Shown here piece by piece: positions 44,453 through 56,157 of a DNA stretch of 64,000 nt (positions are counted from its first letter, which is position 1; every line of letters starts with the position of its first letter). Made by a program: the position numbers and the translations under genes. The DNA comes from Neofusicoccum parvum (Eukaryota; Ascomycota; Dothideomycetes; Botryosphaeriales; Botryosphaeriaceae), in contig CP087210.1 in assembly GCA_020912385.1 (NCBI GenBank), positions 3,100,001 through 3,164,000 on the forward strand. Direction: 5' to 3'. A model generated the notes under the pieces. That model had not been told where the DNA came from. It saw only the letters and a program-made list of their open reading frames with translations, and did not search any database.

Positions 44453-45813
44453 ATGCTTCCGATCCTCCTCTCGCTCCTGGCCGCCTCGTCGGCCGCCCAG
44501 CCGACCAAGCGTCAGGATGGCAAGCCGGTCTTCATGCCGTTGAAGTACCCCTACAACGGCTACCCCAAGGTCTATGCCGACATATATTTCGGCACGCCCG
44601 CGCAGACGCCCATCGAGACGGTCGTCGACCTCGGCAGCGCCGACTACTGGGTACGCACCACCAACAATTGCCCACCATCCTCCCACCCCCCGCTGACACT
44701 CCCGCCCCCCAGGTCTACGGCCCCAATGCCACCATCTACTACGGCAGCCCGTACCTCGGCGTCGAAGGCCCCTGCCACCTGACCCCAGAGCCGTCCTACG
44801 ACCCGTACTTGTCGTCCACCGCCACCGGCTTCCGCAACCAGACGCGGGGCTTCGCGTACGGCGGCAACGGCAAGATCCTGACGTCGTACTACTCGGTCAA
44901 CGACACCATCAGCTTCTCCTCCGCCGCCGCCGACGCCGCCCTATTCCCGTCCCTGGCCGGCACGCAGGTCGCCATCACGAACAGGACGCTGATCAAGATC
45001 CGCGCGGACCAGTGCACCGGCACCGACTACGACAGCAGCATCCTCGGCATCGCCGAGGCCGGCAGCGGCACGAACCAGGGCCCGTCGTTCCGCGCGAACC
45101 TGCTCGACGCCGGCGCGATTGACAGCGCCACCCTCTCCATGTGGTTCGACGCGCCGCCGGCCGGCGCGCGCGACGACTACCGCGGTACCATGCTCCTCGG
45201 CGCTGTGCCCGCCGCCGCCAGCGCCAAGTACGCGGGGTCTCTCGTGCAGGTGCCGAAGCGGCAGCCCGAGGGGTCGGTCGGGTACTACGTCGACCGCCCA
45301 GTGTGGCGCGTGGGCGAGCGGGCGGTCAAGCTGTACACGGGGTACTACAACACGACGACGACGACGTGCCTGCTGGACAGCGGGTCCGGGCAGGACTACC
45401 TGCCGCTGGACGAGGACGACTTTCTCGATGCGGTGGGCGGGCTGGTGATCTTCAACGGCCGCCCTGCGTGGAACGGGACGTGCGAGTCGATTCCGGCGGA
45501 CAAGGCCGTGTCGCTGACGTTTGGCGGCGTGAAGGAGGGGGAGAGCGTGACGGTCGATGTCCCGCTCAGGAACTGGGCCCGCGGCAATGCGGATTACTTC
45601 AACAACACGAACATCTGCGGCCTCAGCATGGAGCTAAGCAATGCCGATAGCTGCATCCTGGCCAGCCCGTTCTCGTCCGCGGCGTTTTTGGCGGTGAATG
45701 ATGAGCTCGGCCAGATTGCGTTGGCGCAGGGTGGCGTATCTTCAGGGGCGACGGACGGGTATGAGGGCCTTGGTGAGGTTGAGTACATTGCAAAGGGCCA
45801 GGGTCTGCTGTGA
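44453..45813 (+). CDS. Secreted aspartic-protease-like protein with atypical active-site motifs (432 aa)
   Basis: Exons 44453-44650 and 44713-45813, intron GTACGC to CCCCAG. MLPILLSLLAASSAA is a signal peptide. The pepsin-like fold shows VYADIYFGTPAQ and the first active-site motif as VVDLGSADYW instead of DTGSxDxW; the second is LLDSGSGQDYLP instead of DTGTxxxxLP. Both catalytic Asp residues remain, but the conserved Thr after each is replaced (Leu, Ser). Several N-glycosylation sites (NAT, NQT, NDT, NRT, NTT, NGT, NNT) fit secretion. No GPI signal is seen. GC content is notably high in the second exon. It may be active with changed kinetics or be a binding protein. Confidence 0.88.
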
Positions 45814-47309
45814 GCACGTTAGTGTGTACTCCATAATGTGCGCTGTAAAGCTTAATATATATCCGTGTTCCTTGTTGCTTGTCCGCCCAGATCGAGTGTG
45901 TTCTGTAGCCTGGTGAGCTGCCGCGTCATTGCCGAACAGGCACCATGAAACTGGTGGACCGGGATTTGGTGGTTAGAGAATAATTTAACAGCAGATGTGT
46001 TTCGTTGTCGTAGAGAGTCTTACGCAATCTTGAGCCTCCAGACCGGCCGAAGTAATGCGCTGCTCATATTTGGGTATCGATTTAAGCTTCTGAACACAGC
46101 AAAAGCCGCCACAGCCGAAACAGTGACCATTGTTCTGACTGATCCAGACTTCTGTCGTGCTGGACGGAGCAATCGATGTGTTGGATGGTACGCACGAGCT
46201 GAAGTAGGCACAGGCTCACAGCCATTGTTAGCGGCTGTGCCTAATTACTTCGAATAGCGCTTGCAGCCCAATACCATTTTCTGGGGATCAAAAGTCGGCT
46301 ACTGGAGCCAGTAAGAACAGTGAGCCTCCCCTCTTGCATGTTCATCCGTTGCAAAATTTCATAGTCGCCTTTCAACCTGTCTTGCGATAACAACTCGCCA
46401 GGTATCAAAGAAGTGCGAAGGCGAACAAAGTTTAGCAGCCTCTGGACAGATTGGATAAAGGGCACTATCATATTCCTCTTCCCGAAGCTCTGAGTATGAA
46501 ATCTTTGAAAGCCAGACATGTTGTGTCTTCCTGGTATCCCACGTTGCGCTCCGTACGCGCACCACTTCGTTCTTGACTTTTGTCCAAGGCAGGGCTCGAA
46601 GGAGTAAATCTATTTTGGGCAATTGATCTCCACTTGCGTCTGTTTCTGGAAGCCACCTGAGCCTTGCTGGAAGCCTGAACTGCGCTCTTCTTGCTGTCTC
46701 CAGATCGTGCGGCTGTGATGCTTGGCAGTGGTTGTTCACTCGCTGCCTGATTGGTCGCTCACCGGAAGGATAATCCGAAGGAATACGCGTATCTGCGAAG
46801 AACAGGCAGACCGCAGCGCAAACCAACAAATCAGAAGTCGTTCTCTATGCCAGTCTGAGCCAGATTACACTCTTTCGATCTCGATAAAAGACGATACGCG
46901 TAATGATGACTGCCTCAGCAACCGTCGCATGGCTTAGCACATCCAACGCCTGGATAATCAGCGCTTGTTGACTGGCCCGTCTTGTACAAACGAATGATCC
47001 GCTTCCAGGACCATCGCTGCATGTATATGAATTCGTAAAAATTGATCGGGATAGCTGCAAATGGAGATGCATTGCAGAAGGATGGTACGGTTCTTCTTTA
47101 CTTGGCATTACGTGTATTGCCTGTCTTCTGATGCCTGTAGTAGAACTTGATCTGCAATGCCTTTGCCCTGATTATGATGTAATTGTGTTGGTAGGGTTGT
47201 CCGTCCAATGCGTAGCTGATCTATTACGGATGGCTGAGAATATTTAAGTACATCGTCTGCCCTTCTCTTGCATTCATCATCTCATCAACTGCCGTTGACA
47301 GCATTCATT
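45814..47309. other. Intergenic with an unassigned, probably decayed coding stretch
   Basis: Two minus-strand frames, 46829-46359 and 46519-46241, together read like one protein (for example DLLLRALPWTKVKNEVVRV, then GELLSQDRLKGDYEILQRM) but have no ATG and no good splice junction. I do not recognise the family. Upstream of 47310, TATTTAAG near 47230 may be the promoter of the next gene. Confidence 0.3.
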
Positions 47310-49172
47310 ATGTTTCCTGCAATTTCTACCTGTCTTTGGCTCCTACTATTTATGCCCGCTGTTGTCTTTGCAGCACCCCAGGCTCCGAATGATTCCACGA
47401 ACCAAAGCCAGAGTATTCAATGGGGCCCATGCGAGCCCAGTCTCGACGAGGCTGCCACCTTGCCCATTCTGTGCGGCACCCTTCCTGTTCCTTTAGATTA
47501 TCTGGCGCCAAACTCGACGGAAAAGCTCGATCTGCAGCTCGCGAAAATTTCTGCAACGAATCAACCCTCACGCGGAAGCATCCAATTTAACTTCGGCGGT
47601 CCGGGGGACATAGGAACAACTGCGCTTATAGAACTTGCCGAACTTGCTCAGTTTCTGATGAAGTCGGCAGTCCTGACTTCAAGCAAAATATTCACCCAGG
47701 CTATTCTAATGTGAGCTTCTCAGCCTTACCGGTGGTCAATTTGATCTTGTCGCGTTTAACCCGAGGTAAGACCACTAATTTGCAGCGACTATGTCTCAAA
47801 ATGTTTGCCCATGAGAGTGCTGATGTTGGATCCTGGGACAGGGGAACCGGAAATACCATTCCATTCTCATGCGTCGGTGGTAAATCGTCGTGGGAGGAAT
47901 GGAAGCGATTGAACCCCATGAACGCCGGAAACGCCACCGACACAGCGCTCGGTGAGACGTGGGCGTTCTCAAAAAACTATGTCGATACTTGCAAGAGCAA
48001 CCCAAATGCTACAAGCATTGGCGACAAGATCGGAACGACTTATGTCGCTAGGGATTTGCTATTAGTAGTGGATGCTCTAGGTGAGGATGGCTTGCTGAGG
48101 TATTGGGGTAAGGAAAAACACCAATGACTACTCTCTTGATCTTTACTAAAACGCAATCCTAGGGACATCCTACGGCACTACACTAGGAGCAACTGCTGCG
48201 GCCATGTTTCCCGAGAGGATCGACAGACTCTTGATTGATAGCGTCATGAACATCCACGATTATTGGCACTATCAGAATGTTCTACCCTTGAAAACCAGAA
48301 AAGTCCAAAACAGCTAATTTGCACACCCTTCATAGCGACATTGAGAACCAAAAGGATACTGACAAGACTTTTACTGCGTTCCTGGAGGCTTGCTTCAAAG
48401 CCGGCAAGAAGTGTGCCTTGGCCCAGTCCGGCAAGACAGCTTCTAGCTTCGAAGACGAATTTTACTCTTGGCTGGAAGAGCTCAAGTATCATCCAATTTC
48501 CTACCCGGAGTTTTTGCTCACTTACACCGCCGTCAAAGGATATGTAGTATCCACGATATACACCCCAGCTCGTTACTCCTCACTAGCCGAGGATATCAAG
48601 GCCCTGATGAAGGGCGATCTAGAGAGTCTGTCGGTTCGTGGGCTCGGCCAACTTGTGCCGGGTGTGCTATCCTGGTCCACCGAGTCCAGGTTGGGGATCC
48701 TGTGCGGCGACAAAACATCCCGACAATCTCGAATGGAAGACTCTCTTCCAGCCGTCAACGAATGGATGGCGACTAGCAGGCTGGCAGGCGACGGTTATTC
48801 TTATCCGTCATGAATTGCGACAGGTGGCATATGGCAGCCAAAGAGCGATATTTGGGAGACTACAACGTGCATACGAGGCACCCAATCCTGGCCATGGGCA
48901 ACACCTACGATCCCGCAACATCTTGGGCGTCTGCGCTCAATGCTAGCCAGAGCTTTCCTGGCGCTGTGGCACTTCAACAGAATGGTTTTGGCGTACGTCT
49001 CCACTACCCCCTTCACCAGTTTCCTTCGTATTCTAACAGATCTCGACCGCCACAGCACGGCATCATAAGCCAAAAGTCAAAATGCACAACCAAAGCTATT
49101 CAATCATACTTCTTAGACGGCACGCTACCCGAACCTGGAACGGTGTGTGAGGTTGATGACCCTCTGTTCTAG
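47310..49172 (+). pseudogene. Secreted TAP-like serine peptidase, frame apparently broken
   Basis: Proposed exons 47310-47662, 47724-47765, 47842-48107, 48163-48278, 48355-~48810, then another frame to 48992, and 49056-49172. A signal peptide (FPAISTCLWLLLFMPAVVFAAP) leads to an alpha/beta hydrolase of the tripeptidyl-aminopeptidase type: FNFGGPG (oxyanion), FDLVAFNPRGTGNT, GTSYGT with the nucleophile Ser, and GFGHG with the catalytic His, plus a C-terminal TAP-like part ending GTLPEPGTVCEVDDPLF. Two introns have weak donors (GTCGGC, GTTCTA). Near 48800-48812 the frame runs into TGA, and continuity with RWHMAAKERYLGDYN needs a one-base shift that no GT-AG intron explains. A recent pseudogene or a sequence error are the options. 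Confidence 0.7.
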
Positions 49173-49480
49173 GCTCTGACACAGAAAGAAATCATTGCCT
49201 ATGATCTCTTTTAAGTGGACGGGATGCAAGTAGCCAACGGTATTCACTGTTCGGTACGCGGAAAGAAGGGTAGAGTCTACAGTCCTTATCGTCGAAACAT
49301 GCACTTTAATCAAGTATCTTGCCCGTCTTCGGGAATTCTTTGTCCTGATTCTCTTTTCACACTCTGCTTTTGAGAAGTGATGCAGTCTCTTTCATAGCTC
49401 CAATTCTTGCACACATTTCCTGTCTGAATATGTAAATCTCGTCCTGCTCGTATTAACGCGACATGTTTTTGCCAATATAC

Positions 49481-50903
49481 TCACTGTCCTGCACTATCCA
49501 CCTCTACCACATCGAATACGTATGAATGACTACCCAGCAGCAACCCGGGCAAGCCTACCCTTTGCCTCGCCCAAGCCACGGCCTCCCAGAACCCCGATAT
49601 CCAATAGGCCTCTGACCGCTCCAGCACCTCCGTTATCTCGACAATCAGCCGTTTCCCAACGCCGTTCGCCCACCACATCTTCCTGCCATGATGTTCCAGA
49701 CAGACGGCCCAGTACATGAGAACCAACAGCGCCATGGGCTTGGACCTCTCGACAGCGAACTTGAACTCCCGCCCAGCAAACGCCGGAAAAGCCAGGCAAA
49801 AGCCGTTGATCATCCCCCTAACGTCCTCAGCAAAGCAGCGCACGAGCTGTGGAATCAGTCTCTTGTACATCTCGCGCTCCGCATTCCCCTCTCGCACCTG
49901 CTCGTCCACAGCTTCGGCCTCCCCCTCCCCAAACAGCTCCGCCGCCGTTAGCGGTGCGTCCAGCTCCGCCGCTCTCGTATGAAGCCTATCGTTAACCAGC
50001 AGCAGCCTCGCCATCGCCTCGCGCGCATCCTCGTCCAGGTCCTCCGCCGTCGCGGGCTCCATCGCCCGCACGATTCGCACCGACTCCATCGACTGCACCA
50101 GCCACGCGCGGCAGCGCACTGTGATCATCGAGGTCCCGCTCAGCAGGTCGAAGAACTGCGGGACCTGCGCCAGGACGGATGGCAGGGTGCTGCCCGAGCG
50201 CAGCGGCGGGACGCGCATGGCTGCGACGGCGTAGACGGCGACGACAAAGCCGACGCAGAACAGGCTGTCGTGGTTCTCACGCGTCATAGTGCCGACGGCG
50301 CGCCGGTAGGCCTGCACGGAGGCGTCGTAGTACTCGATGGCGGCGCGGGCGTAGGTGGCGACTGCGGGCGAAGCGGGCGGCGTGGTGGAGGCGAGGTCGA
50401 GCGCGGAAAGAGCGAAGATGCTGTTGAGCAGCCAGTCGAACTGCAGTGCCTTTTGTGGAACTTCGACTTGGAAGGTTTGGTGGTCGCGTGGGATGCTGCA
50501 CATGCTGATGTAGGTCCGCGCGGTCCAGCGGTGCATGAGCTCTAGCTCAAGGAGCCGCCGAGAGGGGGCTATGGAGCACTCGGTTGGAAGGCGCGTGCAT
50601 GGAGCGCGGGGGAGGCTGGGTTTCTTGGGGTTGGAGGTGGAGGAGGAGGGTGTGGAGGAGTTGGTTGTGCTGCGATCCTTGGCTGTGGCTGGATAGACGC
50701 AGCTGTACATCGCACCGTACAGTTCGCGCAGGGAGGGCCGAGCTCGTCACACTGTTGGCGTTGTTAGGGCCGTTTCTTGTTGATAGGGCTGTGGAATAAT
50801 GTCGAAACGGGAAGCCTGGCGGTTAAAGCCGTACCCTAATGTGCTTCTTCTTGCAGCTTATGCATCCCCGTCGAGATTTTGTGTGTGACCTTCGTTTTTG
50901 CAT
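49481..50903 (-). pseudogene. Zn2Cys6 transcription factor, apparent 1-nt frameshift in the zinc cluster
   Basis: Exon 1 (50903-50835) starts MQKRRSHTKSRRGCISCKKK; a 83-nt intron with CCCTAAC branch ends CCAACAG, and exon 2 (from 50751) continues CDELGPPCANC, a good zinc cluster. Near 50711 the frame must move by one base to give the sixth Cys (YSCVYP) and the 400-residue regulatory domain that stays open to 49481 (ELELMHRWTARTYISM, LPSVLAQVPQFFDLLSGTS), typical of sterol-uptake-control-like regulators. Without the shift the protein stops soon. No intron fixes it. It is either a young pseudogene or a one-base sequencing error. The neighbouring GH28 gene could have been a target. Confidence 0.65.
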
Positions 50904-51312
50904 GACGTAGACCGTCCGCTTGTAGAACGTGGCATCCACTGCTGTGAGGTCGGGTTGATTCCGACGCCCCGAGGCGCAGGTACAGAGGTGTTCTTGTGGA
51001 TCGCAACTTTCGGGGAGAGGTATGTATGGCGGAATAGTGTTACGCCGTTGATCTCTGGTTTTGCGAGGTGCCTTACAGCCAAGCCAATCCTACATTGTTG
51101 GCCCCACAAGTGTTTGTCCATCCAGCTGACGCCAAGATCTATTCGTCTCCAAACGGAGTTCTCCTTGTCAGAAGCATCGCCCCCAAATTACGTCATGGAG
51201 CCAATCGCTTTTTTTGGTTGACCCTCTTGTGCCCTGGCTTGTACACCCGGCCAATTAACACGGATATCGTTTGCAGAGCCTTGCTTTTTTCCAGCTTAGA
51301 TATTTACCACCT
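50904..51312. other. Intergenic, no supported gene
   Basis: About 0.4 kb between the start of the Zn2Cys6 gene and the 3' end of the GH28 gene. No motif seen. Confidence 0.6.
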
Positions 51313-52779
51313 TCAGTCACAATCAAAGCCGTTAGTACCGGCCACATGATCACACCGGATCTTTACCACATTGTCCCCAGTCTCCGTATTCGTGAGATCG
51401 ATACCGGACATTGTGATGTTCGTGCAGCCGCCCGAAGCTGCACTACAATCCATCCAGGCCTTGTAGCTACTGTTGGTGTCTCCATTCCAGCCGTTCAGTA
51501 CCACGTTCGAAATCTCAAACAGACTGCTGTCACAATCTCCCGTAGTACCGCTGAAGGTCGTACACTGGGTAATGTAGAATGGGTAACTTTCCAATTCGGA
51601 AAAGGTGAAATCCTCCAGCGCTGTACCGGAAGTCAGTCTCAGAAATCATGAATTTGAAATGACTGTACCCACTCGCATTCTTGAGATCTGTTCCACATAT
51701 ATTAGGAACCAGGCTCGTCTGGGGCTTAATGACGGCACTTACAACCAATCCCCCCTCCGCCTCCATTAGGAGGGTAGTCGACTTGGTCACCTGTCCAAGT
51801 TTTGGCGTATGATCCGTATCGCGTCCCCCAAAAGGTATTTCTCCGAGCAGTGACGTTCTCAACACGCTCCCACACGCCGTCATACTGGGCGAGGCTGCCA
51901 AATGCGATGCCAAGTGAATTGTCAAATGTCGAGCCTTCGATCAAGATGTTTGTCGAGTTCGCCTTGAGGGCGATTGCGTCGTCGCCGTTGCGGATGTACA
52001 TGTTGCGGAACGTGATGTCATCCGAGTTGATGGTATCCGCGCCGTCAGTGTTGCGGGCCGGTGCGTGGCTGTCGGATGTGCTGTTGATGTAGACGCCGTC
52101 GAAAAGTACGTTGCTAGACCACATTATAGCCATCGTCCACATCTGACTCTGCACCATGCGTAGGTCTTTGAAGGTCATGTTCGACGCTTCCCACACTGCG
52201 AGAGCGTGCGGCCGCTTTGGATAATTGGATTCGCCGTTGACCAGATCATACCTGGACGAAGTCAGCATTCATCTCCGGTAGCACTAGCCCGCTCATCCAA
52301 TGTATGTTTCAGGGAGTCTTGCCAGGCTTGACCATTGCCGTCCAGCGTGCCATGACCGTGTCCATTCACCGTCACATTCGTGCCGCCAAGGAACCACGCC
52401 GCGCTTCCATTCTGGAAACCCGTCCACTGGCTGTGCGAAAGCCAGTAAGAAGTGTTCTCGCTCCACTGTACTACTTTAGTAACCATTACAAATGACAATG
52501 CTGCTCTCGACGTACCAACAGTGTGCCGTAGATGTCAATGTCTGTGTTCGACAGGCCGGTGGTCGTCATGATCCGATCAATATGGTAGGTCGTATTCTGG
52601 AAGATGATGTGTCCGTTGGTACCGCATTCGTCAAAGGCTTCGAGGATTGCGAGAGTGTCATCCGAGCCGTCCTCGTTTGCCGGGATGGTACAGCTTGCGC
52701 GGCGGTTAAGCTCGACTCCGCCTGCGAAGCAGGTCCAAAGGAGCAGCAGTACGATCACAGCCGGTAGAGTAGAGAACAT
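51313..52779 (-). CDS. GH28 pectinase-type glycoside hydrolase, exo-polygalacturonase-like (412 aa)
   Basis: Exons 52779-52516, 52465-52323, 52251-51743, 51687-51673 and 51620-51313. A signal peptide (MFSTLPAVIVLLLLWTCFAGG) precedes a right-handed beta-helix: RNTDGADTINSDD and RNGDDAIALK hold the catalytic aspartates, and RYGSYAKTWTG the substrate-binding Lys region. The usual GHG is replaced by a GIAFGSLAQY segment, as in fungal exo-acting galacturonases. Two splicing oddities: intron 2 has a GC donor (TG|GCAAGA), which alone restores GNGQAWYDLVNGE, and exon 4 is only 15 nt yet supplies the conserved GYLKNAT. It acts on pectin outside the cell. Confidence 0.88.
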
Positions 52780-53604
52780 CTTGGTCACGTTGAATATATT
52801 AAAAATAGTTCTGAAGGGCTAACGGGAGGGTTTGCAGCGGAGGAAGCGTGGTAGATATTGATGCGTGCCTATTTGTACGTATTTGCCCCTTCGAGATGGT
52901 GACTGCTCTCTCCAATAAATTCCACAACACTTTGGGGGAAAAGGATCCCGAACTGGGCAGCTCTGATTTCGGAACTTCGGTAGAAAAGGCAGCGATGATT
53001 GAGTTCTTGCATGCAGGGGCTAAGTTACCGGAGGCAGATGAGACTCCCAATGCGCAATTGCCATTGGTGGATCTGGCGCCGCGCCTACCCCACCCCCAGC
53101 TGCGGCCCGTCTTTGCAGCACCAAGAGACTTCTCACAGGGTATGACGAAATTGAGCAGCCAATTTCGGGCTTCTTCGGGTTTCGAATGGAAGGCATTGCT
53201 CGAGTGGGCAAAGTTCTTATCGGTCGTCGCAAATGCTCCCGCACTGCAGCACAATCCACCTGTAAGCTCATCGGCTTCTCGGTACAAGTGGCTTTCAGCA
53301 GGCACTTACTTGATCGTTGTGGCCATATAAAGTAAGAATAGAGCAACTGTTATGCATCGACGTGAACTACATTCAACTACGTTCTATATACGAAGAGAAA
53401 CTGCTGAAGAGATAAGACATCTAAAGAAAGAAAACATTAAATAGACAGGTAGAATACGTTGAAGGAAACGAGTAACTACACGAGTCGTACATAGGCTCTA
53501 ACCCACAATAGCAACAATACTACTAAAAACTAGTACATCCCTCATTCTCAATCTAACGTGATAATTGTAGTGGTGCATTGCGCAGTGTGTTGATCCTGTG
53601 GATA
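52780..53604. other. Intergenic; GH28 promoter side
   Basis: A 169-codon minus-strand ORF (53305-52799) has no motif and sits where the GH28 promoter is expected; I do not accept it as a gene. Around 53330-53500 the DNA is AT-rich. Confidence 0.5.
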
Positions 53605-54515
53605 CTACTTGCACGCCGTGCCGCTCTTGGCGATACTGCTGGAGTCGCCAGTAGTGTCGGTATATTCGTAGCGTTCGGCGGGGCTGTAGTTCGTAATGCT
53701 GACATTTGCGACGGTCATGGTCCATGGCATACCCGCCTCCGCGGTGTACGTAGTGTTGCCGCCAGCCCAAAGTCGTGTCCAGTATGACTTGTCAGGGTCA
53801 CCGCCAGCCCAAGTGCCCATCCTGACCTTCATAGGTGTTTGTGGAAAGTTTTTCCCATCAAGGGCCTGGGCAGAGTCAAGCGTTCGGACGGTAACGCCAT
53901 CGATCATCCACTCGATCCTTTCCTCAGTCCAGTCGATAGTATAGGTATGCCAAAGATCTTGTGGGGTTGTCACGTCGTGGTCTCCTTCACGATCAGACAC
54001 GGTCCCGTTGCCCTTTCCAAAATAGTCTGAATGAACCATAGTGTTGTTGCCGCCAAGGAATTCCTACAAGCAGGTAAGCATCTGGTCGTCTACTACTTTG
54101 CTAACGCGGGCCATATTACCCAATCAATCTCATCCAGTACATCACTCGCCAGCGTAACTGAGCTGACAATACCCAGCCCTGGTGACGACTTCATAGCAAC
54201 GGAGACTCGGCCGTAGAAGATGTAGAAGTCCGTCTCAACAGTTGGGGCTTGGTATCGTTCCGCAATTGTGAATTCGGCTCCATCACTCGTGTACTTGAGA
54301 TTGGTGCCATCCGCTGCCACCCAGTTGCTCTTATCACCCGAGGTATAATCCGTGACATGTGTGGTCGTCTGGCAAAGTCCAGTATTCGCCGGGCAGGGAA
54401 ACTGGGAGCCGTTCATCGGGTTACAGCTTGTCGTAAGTTGTGCCGTAGAAAGAGAGATAAGGGTAGCAAATACGGCGGTCATCGCGCCACGCGAGAAATG
54501 GATGGAAGATGACAT
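53605..54515 (-). CDS. GH16 CRH-like cell-wall transglycosylase (284 aa)
   Basis: Exons 54515-54120 and 54063-53605. A signal peptide (AVFATLISLSTAQL) is followed by a short Cys-containing region and a concanavalin-like fold. The intron cuts the catalytic motif; splicing gives DEIDWEFLGGN, the ExDxE core of GH16 chitin-glucan transglycosylases (yeast Crh1/Utr2 type). LWHTYTIDWTEERIEWMIDG and AGGDPDKSYWTRLWAGG are further family signatures. The C-terminus (SSSIAKSGTACK) is short and lacks a GPI signal, so it is probably secreted rather than anchored. It would link chitin to beta-glucan in the fungal wall. TATATATA lies ~80 bp upstream. Confidence 0.92.
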
Positions 54516-56157
54516 GATGTCAAATTGAGGTGCGTTGAGTAACGTAAGAAGAGAGCATCCGGTGTGAAGAAGAGAAGGAGTATAGGCTACTACAATATAT
54601 ATAGGCCCGTCGGTTGCTCTCCGCGAGTATTGATCTAGCCTCTTCCGCGAGACGCAGTGACGCTCGGCTAATAATAAATCACTCACTCTCGCCCCGATGA
54701 TCTACAAAAGGAGGCCGGGAATAACAATTTTGTAAAGAGAGTAACGCTGCTAAAGCCCGGGCCTTTTATATAGGGGTAATTACTAAATCCAACCTCAATT
54801 TTGCCCGAAGATCCCAAAGCAAACCCCTATCGACTAAACCCAACCCTTAAACCGTGCGGGTTAGAATTCTCGCTTCTAGGTATTTATTTCTTCTACTACG
54901 TGATGAAAAGGATGGATTTTAGCGTAGAGTTGGGTTTAATGTATAGGGGTTAGGTTCTAGCTATTCAAGTGTACTCGAGGTTAACTACCCCTTTTATATA
55001 GGGGTAATTCTTAACGCTATATTCTCTAAATGGTCCTATTAGCCCCTATAAGTTTAAAAGTCTATTTTGTACCATACCTTTCTAGTATATATGTTCCTTC
55101 CTATTATCCTACTCTGCCCCTTTGGGACTCTTTGTCCCGGTACGAACTCCGCGCCCTCGTTTCGCCAACATGGCATCGCCCGCCACCGCGATCGTTGCTC
55201 CTTCGCTCCTTACACACCCTCTTGTCTATTTCGCCCACTAGAGACCACGGCTCGTAACATAAGGTTCTACCGCCCTGTACGAGGTTCGCGAGCGTGCCAA
55301 CTGCCGATGCAGCTCCCGGCGGGGTGACGGCCAAGTGGCTGTATCGCACGATTGTGGATCTTGCGCATGTGGGCCTGCTACTTTAGTAACCAAATCTACA
55401 GCCGCGCTTGTTTCCGGAGTGCTCTGACCATCCTTCAACTTTATTGAGTAATCTGTTTAGTTTCTTGGCAGGGAGCTCGATCAAGAACGAGAGAACCAGT
55501 TAGCACCGCTCAAATGCAGCCTCGAATCCTTCGAGGCAGTAATGGAAGAATTCATTTTCTGGGTTTAAAGGAGCATCTCCAGAGAAGAACGTGCTACGCG
55601 TAAACACCTCTACCGGTCCATCTGATTCAAGAGTTGAGCCGGGCGTTTAGTTGATAACACGCGGCACAATCGCTCCCTCTTCCACGGAGTTGACCGCCGT
55701 CCTCAACGGTAAGAGTGATAGCATGGGCCGATTGGTTGTAGCAAGGTTATTAAATAGTGCCATAGTGGCCTTGGAAGTACGATATCGGTTGTACACCGGT
55801 AAGTGCCTAATGGCGTGTCTAAATACAAAGTCCTGTTTGGTGAGTAGGTAGAACCTGCTGCAACGGGAATGTGTTTGGACAAAGCTATTTCTAGTATGGG
55901 CCTACCCCCGTGGAACGCCCTCTACAACTGCCTCTACGCAAATCCTGTTTTAAAAATTAGAAGATTTAGGGATTGGAAGCGATGTTACTTTCTAAAGCTG
56001 TTCCCAGCTCGTTTATATATATTGTTGTGCATATAGCAAATAACAATAATATATCTAAGCAAAAAGTCTATCCTTTAATACGAACCTGAAGTGAATTTGG
56101 GAAACTAGAGTCGAAGTAGAAGATGTACGAAAGAAACTGGAAATGAGCAACTACTTC
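54516..56157. other. AT-rich non-coding block
   Basis: Stops are frequent in all frames and TA-rich words dominate. It contains the 20-bp direct repeat listed below, several CCCCTA/TAGGGG words and no credible gene. Confidence 0.6.
54762..55009 (+). repeat. Element bounded by a 20-bp direct repeat
   Basis: CCTTTTATATAGGGGTAATT occurs at 54762-54781 and again, unchanged, at 54990-55009. The 208 bp between are AT-rich and non-coding, with two further TATAGGGGTTA-like words. It could be a very short LTR-like relic, a MITE-type insertion or part of a satellite. Confidence 0.5.

Noticed and set aside
52799..53305. 169-codon minus-strand ORF upstream of the GH28 gene
   Set aside because: Lies in the expected promoter, low-complexity composition, no family features.
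54780..54960. Telomere-like words (CCCTA, TTAGG)
   Set aside because: Only scattered single words, never a tandem TTAGGG array, so not a telomere.
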